Positions 55,377 to 62,250 of a stretch of 64,000 bases of DNA are shown here, piece by piece; within the stretch, counting starts at the first letter, position 1; every line of letters starts with the position of its first letter. The stretch is from the NCBI RefSeq assembly GCF_010906925.1, contig NZ_VTVE01000005.1, positions 1-64,000 on the forward strand. The letters are read 5' to 3'. The position numbers were made by a program, and so were the translations under genes. This stretch comes from Pseudobutyrivibrio xylanivorans. Lineage in GTDB: Bacteria; Bacillota; Clostridia; Lachnospirales; Lachnospiraceae. The notes beneath the pieces were generated by a model, which was given only the letters and a program-made list of their open reading frames with translations, was not told where the DNA came from and made no database searches.

Positions 55377-56276
55377 ATGAAAATAAAAGGATTTTTTCTG
55401 ATTAGCTTAATAATTATAAGCTCCATAGGATTGTCTGTGACGGCTTTCTACTCAAAGGACGGGATGTACTCGCCTTATTGGGGCAGTATCTTGGATAGAC
55501 CTATTTTATCAACTGTTCTTACAGCAGCTGCAAATGGTGTTTATCCTTGGAGTCCAGATTCACCTGTTAAGAAGCCTCAGGCTGATGCGCAGGTTGAAAA
55601 GGAAAACAATATTAACAACAATACATCTAAGCCTGAGAGCGGCCATAATAAACCTGATACGCCAAAGGATGACAGGAAAAAGTTTACCACTGTGGATGAT
55701 AGTTATTTTGAGGATGCACTGTTTATAGGTGATTCTCGTATGGTGGGACTTTCTGAGTACTGTGAGGCTCTTGACACTAGGGCTACTTTCTATGCCAAGA
55801 AGTCACTTACCATCTACGATATCCGTGATAAGGAATGGATTCAGAGCGAAGATGGGAGGAAAATTACCCTCTGGGAAGCCCTTGAGGGACAGCAGTTTAC
55901 CAAAATTTATATAATGGTAGGCATCAATGAGATAGGCATTGGTGATCCAGAGTCATTTGGAGCAGCTTATAAGGAAGTTGTGGATGGAATAATGGCCAGT
56001 CAGCCTAATGCCATTGTTTACATTAACAGCATCATGCATGTTAATAAAGAAAAAAATGACAATGACGAGCTTTACAACAATACAAATATAGAAGCTAGAA
56101 ATGAGGCCATCAAAAAACTGGCTGATGAAAAGAAGATTTTCTATATTAATATTAACGAGGCAGTGGATGATGAAGAGGGTAATTTGAACTCTGAATGGAC
56201 CTCGGATGGAGTGCATTTGAAGGGGGCTTATTATGAGCCATGGCACCAATATTTACTGGGGCATGCAATAGTCTGA
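55377..56276 (+). CDS. Membrane-anchored SGNH hydrolase/acetyltransferase
   Basis: 299 residues, start 55377. N-terminal membrane anchor (about 5-24), a low-complexity linker (60-110) and an SGNH domain: block I FIGDSRMVG with the Ser, block III VGINEIG, block V SDGVHL with Asp and His. Such proteins receive acyl groups from MBOAT partners and esterify cell-wall or exopolysaccharide sugars. It may also be a deacetylase. Confidence 0.9.
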   Translation: MKIKGFFLISLIIISSIGLSVTAFYSKDGMYSPYWGSILDRPILSTVLTAAANGVYPWSPDSPVKKPQADAQVEKENNINNNTSKPESGHNKPDTPKDDRKKFTTVDDSYFEDALFIGDSRMVGLSEYCEALDTRATFYAKKSLTIYDIRDKEWIQSEDGRKITLWEALEGQQFTKIYIMVGINEIGIGDPESFGAAYKEVVDGIMASQPNAIVYINSIMHVNKEKNDNDELYNNTNIEARNEAIKKLADEKKIFYININEAVDDEEGNLNSEWTSDGVHLKGAYYEPWHQYLLGHAIV

Positions 56277-56376
56277 ATTTTCTGATTTAGTGCGCTAAAG
56301 AAAGACACTTTAATTTGCTAAAAATCGTTGACTATTAGCGGTTCCTTTGCTATTATACTTCTTGTCGTTAAGACAC

Positions 56377-56461
56377 GCGGAAGTGTCGGAACTGGCAGAC
56401 GAGCAAGACTAAGGATCTTGTGCTCATTGCGAGCGTGCGGGTTCAAGTCCCGCCTTCCGCA
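56377..56461 (+). tRNA. tRNA-Leu(AAG), copy 2
   Basis: 85 nt, same sequence as copy 1, anticodon AAG, variable arm present, no encoded CCA. Its last 21 nt plus TCA recur at 59789-59812. Confidence 0.95.
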
Positions 56462-56464
56462 TCA
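56441..56464 (+). repeat. Direct repeat (att-like) left copy
   Basis: The 24-nt 3' end of tRNA-Leu copy 2 (starting GTTCAAGTCCCGCC) is identical to 59789-59812. The interval resembles an island inserted at a tRNA 3' end. Confidence 0.75.
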
Positions 56465-56466
56465 GA

Positions 56467-56507
56467 AAAATAGAGCAAACACCAAAAGGTGCTTGCTCTA
56501 TTTTTTT
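56467..56507 (+). terminator. Terminator of tRNA-Leu copy 2
   Basis: TAGAGCAA-CACC...GGTG-TTGCTCTA with an AAAA loop and seven Ts. The following 56510-56630 is GC-rich with a GGTCC-ACC-GGACC hairpin and no gene. Confidence 0.88.
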
Positions 56508-56630
56508 GTGCCGAAGAGTCCCTTGAACCCTGGGTCCAAGGTCTCCTCGCCACAAGTGGCATCGTCGGTCGGTTCGGAGGGAAAAAGGTCCACCGGACCT
56601 TTTTCTTTTACCTCCTCACCCCGCCTTCCG

Positions 56631-56662
56631 AAAAAAGGAAGCGGGAAGCTAAAGCTTCCCGC
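56631..56662 (-). terminator. Terminator of the small XRE gene
   Basis: 9-bp GCGGGAAGC/GCTTCCCGC hairpin; on the minus strand it is followed by TTCC and six Ts. Confidence 0.7.
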
Positions 56663-56674
56663 ATGGATTTATAT

Positions 56675-56917
56675 CTATTTTATTTCTGGTTCTAGTTCAG
56701 TGAATATTTTTGAATTAAAGAATTCTTCTAAAGTAATTCCCAAACCATCACAAAATTTTTTAACTGTTATCAATGAAATGTCCCTTCTTGATGAATCAAA
56801 CATGCTATATGCTGTTGATGGTGTCACACCTGACATCGTAGCCAATTCATTAATGGCAATATTACGTTCTTTTAATATCTCTTTGAACCGAATTACGGTT
56901 GCGTCTTTTACATTCAT
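56675..56917 (-). CDS. Small XRE/Cro-type regulator
   Basis: 80 residues, almost only an HTH (IRFKEILKERNIAINELATMSGVTPSTAY) plus a short C-terminal helix. GGAG precedes the start closely. It is divergent from the riboswitch-controlled gene; the palindrome at 56962-56971 is a candidate operator for it. Confidence 0.88.
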   Translation of the reverse strand: MNVKDATVIRFKEILKERNIAINELATMSGVTPSTAYSMFDSSRRDISLITVKKFCDGLGITLEEFFNSKIFTELEPEIK

Positions 56918-56961
56918 ACTCCAACCCTCGCAAGAAATATTCTAAAAATTTTTACGATTTC

Positions 56962-57002
56962 GCGTATACGCACTTGCGTAGATTGGGGAAATATGATATT
57001 AT
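56962..57002 (+). promoter_or_regulatory. Promoter of the riboswitch transcript with palindromic operator
   Basis: TTGCGT (56974-56979), 17-nt spacer, TATTAT (56997-57002). The perfect palindrome GCGTATACGC ends 2 nt before the -35. Confidence 0.7.
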
Positions 57003-57011
57003 GTCGCCCAG

Positions 57012-57137
57012 TTATTAAATATATAGGGCAAACCATGCGAAAGCATGGGACGCAAAACTCTAGAGCCTTTGAAATGGTAGTCAGTTGCTTAATAGTTGTA
57101 ATTTGCTAGCCCTTATTTAATAAGGGCTATTTTTTTG
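57012..57137 (+). promoter_or_regulatory. c-di-GMP-I (GEMM-I) riboswitch with terminator
   Basis: The aptamer core GGGCAAACC-ATGCGAAAGCAT-GGGACGCAAA matches the GEMM-I consensus including the GAAA tetraloop on P2, then CCT...GGTAG in P3. P1 can form from TATTAA/GCAA (57013-57018, 57028-57031) with TTGC/TTAATA (57085-57094). A terminator AGCCCTTATT/AATAAGGGCT plus seven Ts (57108-57137) follows. The 5' strand TTATTAAAT and GGGC can instead pair with ATTTAATAA and GCCC of the terminator. This predicts an antiterminator without ligand and termination with ligand. Confidence 0.87.
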
Positions 57138-57182
57138 TCCTATTTTGATTGTTGCTTAAAATTGTTAGGAGGAAGCTAGTTT

Positions 57183-58487
57183 ATGTTTTGTACAAAGTGT
57201 GGAAATGTTATTGAAGAGAATGCAAAATTCTGCCCAAAATGCGGAGCAAAATTTGAGGATGAGTTAAAACCAACTGCTTATGCGGCTAATGCCATTATGC
57301 CAAGCAAGCAGCCAAAAAAAATGTCTAAAAAAACTATTACAATAATTGGGCTATGCGTTGTAGCGCTTATTGCTTTGATTATAGGTGCGGTGATTTTAAA
57401 CAAACGCGCCCATACAGTAAATTTAAATGACTATGTTGAAGTGTCATTTGAAGGCTTTGATGGTTATGGTACAGCAGAGGTTTCAATTGATTATGACAGC
57501 ATTGTCGATGATTATGGCGATAAGATTAAGGAAGATAAAATTTCTCGTGATATGGAGAAACTAGATTATTATGAGAGAGAGTATTATGACTACTTAGATC
57601 TTGATCCAGAATCTATATTAATTTATTTTTGTATAAATGTTGATGTAAGCAAGCAAACTAATCTTTCAAATGGCGATACTGTTAAATATTCTTGGGATGT
57701 TAATAAAAAGAAATTAGAAAAATACTTTGATTTAGAGTTTGAGTACAGTAATGAAAAAGTTACTGTTGAAGGTCTTGAAGAAATAGATAAATATGACGCA
57801 TTTGAACATTTAACCATTAATTATGTTGGGGCAAGTCCATCGGCAAGTATTGCTTTAGATTACGATGGTGAATATTTTAATAACGGTGATTTTTACTGTG
57901 ATAAGTATGAGGCTCTTAAAGATGGAGATACAATTACAGTTACTTTAGATGTAGATACACAAGAAGTAGCAAACTCATATGGCGTTATTCCCACTGAAAC
58001 ATCAAAGACATATACAGTAGAATGTCCTAATAGATACGCGGAAAATGTTGATGATATTAGTTCTGAGATTAAATCGCAATTAAAGGGACAAGCGGATGAC
58101 GTTATCACATCTTTTGTTGCAAGTTATGATGGTAAGTTTTCTCTTCAGGATAATGTTTATTTGGGCGATTTTACAATTTGTTCTAAAGGTAATTCAACAG
58201 ACCCTGTTAATGTTTATGGGTTTATCTATAAATTAACTTTTCAATATGAGAACATGAATAAAATGAATAATATCGTAACTTACTATTATGTGGCATATGA
58301 AGATATCTTGGTTGATAGCGATGGAAAATCAGATATTAGTGCATTGAATTATAGCACTACTTCTAATAATTTTAATGTTTATAATTATTATTCTATTAAA
58401 GGATATGATTCACTAACAGCTCTTAAATCTGCGATTATTGATGCTAATGCTGCAGAGTACAACTACGATTGGAATGTTTCGGAATAG
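57183..58487 (+). CDS. Zinc-ribbon membrane protein with large extracytoplasmic region
   Basis: 434 residues. N-terminal zinc ribbon MFCTKCGNVI/FCPKCG (residues 3-21), basic stretch, one membrane helix (about 50-70) and a roughly 360-residue acidic, Tyr-rich external part with at least two beta-rich repeats (VNLNDYVEVSFEGFDGYGTAEV; HLTINYVGASPSASIALDY). This layout recurs in Firmicute zinc_ribbon_2 proteins of unknown role. It lies under the c-di-GMP riboswitch, so it is probably a surface or adhesion-related factor. Confidence 0.82.
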   Translation: MFCTKCGNVIEENAKFCPKCGAKFEDELKPTAYAANAIMPSKQPKKMSKKTITIIGLCVVALIALIIGAVILNKRAHTVNLNDYVEVSFEGFDGYGTAEVSIDYDSIVDDYGDKIKEDKISRDMEKLDYYEREYYDYLDLDPESILIYFCINVDVSKQTNLSNGDTVKYSWDVNKKKLEKYFDLEFEYSNEKVTVEGLEEIDKYDAFEHLTINYVGASPSASIALDYDGEYFNNGDFYCDKYEALKDGDTITVTLDVDTQEVANSYGVIPTETSKTYTVECPNRYAENVDDISSEIKSQLKGQADDVITSFVASYDGKFSLQDNVYLGDFTICSKGNSTDPVNVYGFIYKLTFQYENMNKMNNIVTYYYVAYEDILVDSDGKSDISALNYSTTSNNFNVYNYYSIKGYDSLTALKSAIIDANAAEYNYDWNVSE

Positions 58488-58497
58488 CATAAATTAG

Positions 58498-58608
58498 ATT
58501 GAAGAGGATTCGGGATATTTAGATGAAGCTGCTACTTGCTATTTCAATAATGATCAAATTTCTGTATCTGAGTATGAGGCTATAAAGGCAGAAATATTTA
58601 ACTATTAA
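58498..58608 (+). pseudogene. Orphan C-terminal gene fragment
   Basis: A frame without start encodes about 36 residues (EEDSGYLDEAATCYFNNDQI, then SVSEYEAIKAEIF) and ends in TAA. The composition is protein-like and unlike random sequence. It looks like the 3' remnant of a lost gene. Confidence 0.5.
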
Positions 58609-58658
58609 TGAAGTATCAAAGGAGTGAAACGACTGTTAAGATTTTGTTGAGGAATTAA

Positions 58659-59675
58659 ATGAAAAAGATTAATATTTTAAATTTTGGTGTGGCCTTAGCG
58701 GTTATAGTATCCACAATTAACTACACTAGTATATATAGTCTGGCGGGCGGTATTTATGCGCGTCATGAGCAATCTCCAGCTCAAGCTATGCATGCTTTTG
58801 ATGAAAAGCCTGAGGGGTTGGGCTGGTATGATTCTATGAAATGGAATGAAGCTCATGATATGTATTGCTATCTTGATTCTGACTCATATATTTGTGTGGG
58901 AAATGGTAACGATTTAGAGGCTGGAGATTTTGCATTTGTTTATTATGCAACCCCGGGTGAACCAACCTGGGAATCAGGAAGGAATATCCTTTTAGAGGAA
59001 ATAAAAAAAGGGACAATGCCAGTATATGATAAAGGTTTAATGGTAGATCCTAATCATAGAACAGCAAAGGCTAGTGTGGACCCCAATTATGTTCCTCAGA
59101 GCGAATATACAAATCAAATAGTGTTAGAGAATGTCGTTTCCGAAATGAATAAGCAAACTAAGTATGTTTATGAAGCTAGGTATGATGCATATTCTTGCAG
59201 TTACAGAAAAATAGAGCAGAGTATTCCATGTTTTGAAATTACTGCAAGCAAGCCATGTCTAATAGAAATACAGCAAAATACAGTAAGAACAGATGGTGAA
59301 ATCTTTTTGCCAAATACATTATTGTTTTGCCCTACTGATTTAAATCAATGTATTTCTGTCCATAGTGAGTTTAAATATGCTGCGGCTCATGTAAAAGGAG
59401 TAGATAAATGGGTATTAAATATTTGCACAAGTGATTTTTACAATAATGCCCCTATTGATTATTCACAAATATGGTTTTCACTCGATAGTCCGGAAGAAAC
59501 TGCAGCTGGTATGGCGAAGCTTGGCCAGGCTACAACACATTTTATGTTAGCAGAAGGCAAGAACTATATTTATTATAATTCGTACTGTGACACAATTAAT
59601 AATTTTATAATAAGCACAGATGATGGTTCCGCTTCTATTAAATTGGATTGTGTAACTAGATATGTAACCAAGTAA
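58659..59675 (+). CDS. Secreted protein of unknown function
   Basis: 338 residues. N-terminal signal or anchor segment (about 5-30, LNFGVALAVIVSTINYTSIYSLAGG), then a soluble, aromatic-rich region with seven or more cysteines. No family recognised. GAGG precedes the ATG. Located in the tRNA-flanked islet, after the zinc-ribbon gene, with AT-rich composition. Confidence 0.65.
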   Translation: MKKINILNFGVALAVIVSTINYTSIYSLAGGIYARHEQSPAQAMHAFDEKPEGLGWYDSMKWNEAHDMYCYLDSDSYICVGNGNDLEAGDFAFVYYATPGEPTWESGRNILLEEIKKGTMPVYDKGLMVDPNHRTAKASVDPNYVPQSEYTNQIVLENVVSEMNKQTKYVYEARYDAYSCSYRKIEQSIPCFEITASKPCLIEIQQNTVRTDGEIFLPNTLLFCPTDLNQCISVHSEFKYAAAHVKGVDKWVLNICTSDFYNNAPIDYSQIWFSLDSPEETAAGMAKLGQATTHFMLAEGKNYIYYNSYCDTINNFIISTDDGSASIKLDCVTRYVTK

Positions 59676-59788
59676 TCAAATGCATTTAGCGTTAAAGATA
59701 CATTTTTGTTGGATTCAGCTGCTGATTACGTTAAATAATCAAATATATAGACACCTTATTCTATAGTAGTTTTTGAAGGTAGAGAACT

Positions 59789-59812
59789 GTTCAAGTCCCG
59801 CCTTCCGCATCA
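59789..59812 (+). repeat. tRNA-Leu 3' fragment, right att-like repeat
   Basis: 24 nt identical to the end of tRNA-Leu copy 2; the 5' part of the tRNA is missing. It lies in the 334-base stretch 59676-60009, which has no credible gene and otherwise holds a terminator and repeat copy 3. Confidence 0.85.
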
Positions 59813-59820
59813 TAAAAAAG

Positions 59821-59852
59821 TAACCAGAGCGTAAAGCTCTGGTTATTTTTTT
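59821..59852 (+). terminator. Terminator after the tRNA fragment
   Basis: TAACCAGAGC/GCTCTGGTTA perfect stem and seven Ts. Position relative to the tRNA end matches that of the terminators behind both complete tRNA-Leu genes. Confidence 0.88.
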
Positions 59853-59954
59853 ATGTGTCGAAGAGTCCACCTCACCACGCCTTCTGCACGATTTCCATTT
59901 ACATAAATAAATTAAAGTCATATTTGGATTTTTGAGTATAATGATGTATGCTTA

Positions 59955-59987
59955 AATGGACCAGGGGGACGGGGTTAGTGGTCCATT
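59955..59987 (+). repeat. Dispersed palindromic repeat, copy 3
   Basis: AATGGACC ... GGTCCATT, perfect 8-bp terminal inverted repeat around AGGGGGACGGGGTTAGT. Best-preserved copy; 22 nt before a GNAT gene. Confidence 0.9.
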
Positions 59988-60009
59988 ATAGGATATAAGG
60001 ATAGGTAAA

Positions 60010-60507
60010 ATGAAAATTAGATTATTTAATATTGACGATGATTTTGATGTGGTAAAGACATGGATCACAGATGAAAGAACATATATGATGTGGTGCGCTA
60101 ATCTAGTTCCGTACCCGCTTGAAAAAGAAAAACTTAGGAGTTTTTTGTCGGAAATAGCGGGAAAATTCGGGGACACTCCTTTCGTTGCAGTAGATGATGA
60201 AGGACATGTTGTTGGATTCTATTGCTATTCGCTTAATCAAGAGACTCATGAAGGGATGCTTAAATTTGTTATGGTTGATGCATCCGTTCGTGGTAAAGGA
60301 ATCGGGAAAGAAATGATTAAGCTAGCCGTGCAAAATGCCTTTTCCGATTCGGAGGTTTTGGCTGTACAGCTTAATGTGTTTCCTGAGAATGCAAGAGCCA
60401 AGAGATGCTATGAGGGCGTCGGATTTACAGAAAGACAAAATACTTCTGACGCATTCAAGTATAAAGATGAGTCTTGGGGCAGATGTAATATGATTATAAA
60501 ACGGTAA
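60010..60507 (+). CDS. GNAT acetyltransferase
   Basis: 165 residues. Acetyl-CoA loop VDASVRGKGIGKEMIKLAVQ and NVFPENARAKRCYEGVGF are textbook GNAT motifs (RimI/N-acetyltransferase type). Substrate unknown. The stop codon overlaps the first bases of repeat copy 4, so repeat and gene end are fused. Confidence 0.9.
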   Translation: MKIRLFNIDDDFDVVKTWITDERTYMMWCANLVPYPLEKEKLRSFLSEIAGKFGDTPFVAVDDEGHVVGFYCYSLNQETHEGMLKFVMVDASVRGKGIGKEMIKLAVQNAFSDSEVLAVQLNVFPENARAKRCYEGVGFTERQNTSDAFKYKDESWGRCNMIIKR

Positions 60508-60555
60508 TGGACCTAGGGGACAGGGTTAGTGGTACATTAAACAAAGCGGGATTTG
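60506..60555 (+). repeat. Dispersed palindromic repeat, copy 4, with extended right flank
   Basis: AATGGACC...GGTACATT followed by AAACAAAGCGGGATTTG (60539-60555), which is identical at 61801-61817 behind copy 5. Confidence 0.9.
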
Positions 60556-60568
60556 AAGGAGGTTTGAA

Positions 60569-60823
60569 GTGGGTTATACAGACAACAAGGTAAGGGTTAC
60601 AGTAGTAGAAAGTCATTGTCCAAAGTACAAAGTTGGAGATGTTATTCATTTTATAGGTAGTGACCTTGATAAAGATAATAGTGATAATGTTTGCATGGTT
60701 GCAATGCAGGCAATATATCCGTTCATTTATGCTTTTAGAAGAGGAGGCAATTTAAAAAATGGACCTTATCAATGTACTGATTGCGGTGAGACTGTAGTAT
60801 TTAATATTGAAATTGAATCATAA
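60569..60823 (+). CDS. TIGR04076 family protein
   Basis: 84 residues from a GTG with GGAGG 6 nt upstream. Family features VRVTVVESHCPKYKVGDVIHF and a C-terminal CTDCG pair suggest metal or Fe-S binding. Function unknown. It lies between repeat copy 4 and the promoter-like element at 60834. Confidence 0.8.
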   Translation: MGYTDNKVRVTVVESHCPKYKVGDVIHFIGSDLDKDNSDNVCMVAMQAIYPFIYAFRRGGNLKNGPYQCTDCGETVVFNIEIES

Positions 60824-60833
60824 AAATCGGCAT

Positions 60834-60870
60834 TTATAGAGGTAAATTGTATTTCAGTTTTAACGAGGAC
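60834..60870 (+). repeat. Shared promoter-like flank, copy A
   Basis: AAATCGGCATTTATAGAGG then TAAATTGTATTTCAGTTTTAACGAGGA-like sequence; about 80 percent identical by eye to 62200-62245. The -10 is degraded (TTTTAA) here. Confidence 0.75.
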
Positions 60871-60877
60871 GGGGAAT

Positions 60878-61372
60878 ATGATAAAGTTTTTACATTTGTT
60901 CAAGAACTATTACTTGGGAATATCGTTTATAGGTATAGCAGCATTTGTGATACAAGAGATTCCATATATCGTTATGCCATTGATAAAATCTGCATCAAAT
61001 CCAATCATGAATATGTCGAATGAGATTAAATGGATTGGTACAGTACAGGCAATATTTGGTATTTTGTCTATGATTCTGCTGATGTTGATCGTAAGGGATG
61101 ATGTTAATCTTATTCCGAAAGAAACAATAAAAGAAAAGATATTCCTTTTTATTATGATGCTGATGATCCTGATCAACTTTATTGGATGGATACTGTACTA
61201 TATGGGTCACCAGTATGGATGGCTAATCATAATCACTCAGTTTGCCGTTGTTCCGTTGTACTATTTGTTTTTAGGACTTTGGCAGAGAAATTACCTGTTG
61301 GCAGGGACGGCGGTTCCATTTTTTGTGATTCATACCATCAACGGGATTATGAATTTTGCCGTTAAGAGATAA
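60878..61372 (+). CDS. Small polytopic membrane protein
   Basis: 164 residues, about five membrane helices, one cytoplasmic loop RDDVNLIPKETIKEK. No family recognised with confidence. The GAGGACGGGG stretch serves as ribosome site. Confidence 0.7.
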   Translation: MIKFLHLFKNYYLGISFIGIAAFVIQEIPYIVMPLIKSASNPIMNMSNEIKWIGTVQAIFGILSMILLMLIVRDDVNLIPKETIKEKIFLFIMMLMILINFIGWILYYMGHQYGWLIIITQFAVVPLYYLFLGLWQRNYLLAGTAVPFFVIHTINGIMNFAVKR

Positions 61373-61414
61373 TATCTTACAACATAATTGACCAAGTACA
61401 GTGAGGGACACGTA

Positions 61415-61759
61415 ATGGATAAGACCTTTATCGAGATGAAACTCTTTCAGGTAAAACCTGATAAGCTCGAACAATTTGAAACTAAGATTGAGGAAATGAC
61501 CATAAAACAGCTTAAATGTGATGGTTGCATATCACTTAAGTATTTCAAGAGATTTTTCACAATAGATGGAATCGAACTTGGCGAGCCTCCGAGGAAGTTA
61601 ACCAAGATAGTAAAGTGTGTTAAGTATTATTCATACTGGGAATTTGACACTAAAGAAAACTATGGCAAGGCCATAAAAATCTTTTTCGACAATTACAATA
61701 AAGAGCTACAAAAATTGCTGATCGCACCATTTGATATCAACTTGGGATATTCGGTGTGA
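61415..61759 (+). CDS. Probable dimeric alpha/beta-barrel protein
   Basis: 114 residues, start 61415 behind GAGGGA. MKLFQVKPDKLEQFETKIEEM and YYSYWEFDTKENYGKAIKIFF are arranged as in antibiotic biosynthesis monooxygenase-like folds. Enzymatic role unknown. Confidence 0.65.
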   Translation: MDKTFIEMKLFQVKPDKLEQFETKIEEMTIKQLKCDGCISLKYFKRFFTIDGIELGEPPRKLTKIVKCVKYYSYWEFDTKENYGKAIKIFFDNYNKELQKLLIAPFDINLGYSV

Positions 61760-61767
61760 TGGTAAGT

Positions 61768-61817
61768 AATGGACCAGGGGGACGGGGTTAGTGGTTCATT
61801 AAACAAAGCGGGATTTG
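61768..61817 (+). repeat. Dispersed palindromic repeat, copy 5, with extended right flank
   Basis: AATGGACC...GGTTCATT followed by the same 17-nt flank as copy 4. 16 nt later a SnoaL-like gene starts. Confidence 0.9.
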
Positions 61818-61832
61818 TAAGGGAATTATTAT

Positions 61833-62201
61833 ATGGATATTAAATTGTTTTGGAATGACATAATAACTCAAAATAGAGGTTCTTTATCTTCCTATTTCTG
61901 TAAAGATGCAGTTATTCGTTGGCATTGTACGAATGAGCAATTTACAGTTGAAGAATATGTTCAAGCTAATTGCGACTATCCTGGTAGATGGCAAGGCGAG
62001 ATTGAAAGAATTGAAGAGTTCGATTCTCAGGTAATCTTTGTTGGAAGAGTCCAATCTGAAGATGCGAAAATATCATGTCATGTAACAAGCTTTATTAAAA
62101 TGAAAAACGATAAAATTGTGGAAATGGATGAGTATTGGTCCGATGATGGTGAAGCGCCAGTCTGGAGAAGAGAACTAGGTATAGGAAAAGCTATTCGATA
62201 A
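61833..62201 (+). CDS. SnoaL-like (NTF2-fold) protein
   Basis: 122 residues with FWNDIITQNRGSLSSYFCKDAVIRWHCTNEQ and IVEMDEYWSDDGEAPVWRRE, the NTF2/SnoaL-like pattern common in Firmicute accessory genes. Substrate unknown. The stop codon lies at the edge of the second copy of the promoter-like flank. Confidence 0.8.
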   Translation: MDIKLFWNDIITQNRGSLSSYFCKDAVIRWHCTNEQFTVEEYVQANCDYPGRWQGEIERIEEFDSQVIFVGRVQSEDAKISCHVTSFIKMKNDKIVEMDEYWSDDGEAPVWRRELGIGKAIR

Positions 62202-62245
62202 ATCGGAATTTTTAGAGGCAAATTATATTACAGTATAATCGAGGA
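62200..62245 (+). repeat. Shared promoter-like flank, copy B, with good promoter
   Basis: AAATCGGAATTTTTAGAGGC and onward parallels 60834-60870. It contains TTTAGA, 17-nt spacer, TATAAT and then GAGGAG, so it likely supplies promoter and ribosome site to the gene at 62251. Confidence 0.75.
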
Positions 62246-62250
62246 GAATT

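Noticed and set aside
59739-59921. 60-codon minus-strand frame over the tRNA fragment
   Set aside because: It reads through the tRNA remnant and terminator and has no ribosome site.
60506-62245. Integron cassette array with attC sites
   Set aside because: The repeat has no paired RYYYAAC/GTTRRRY core sites and no integron integrase is visible; described instead as REP-bracketed blocks.
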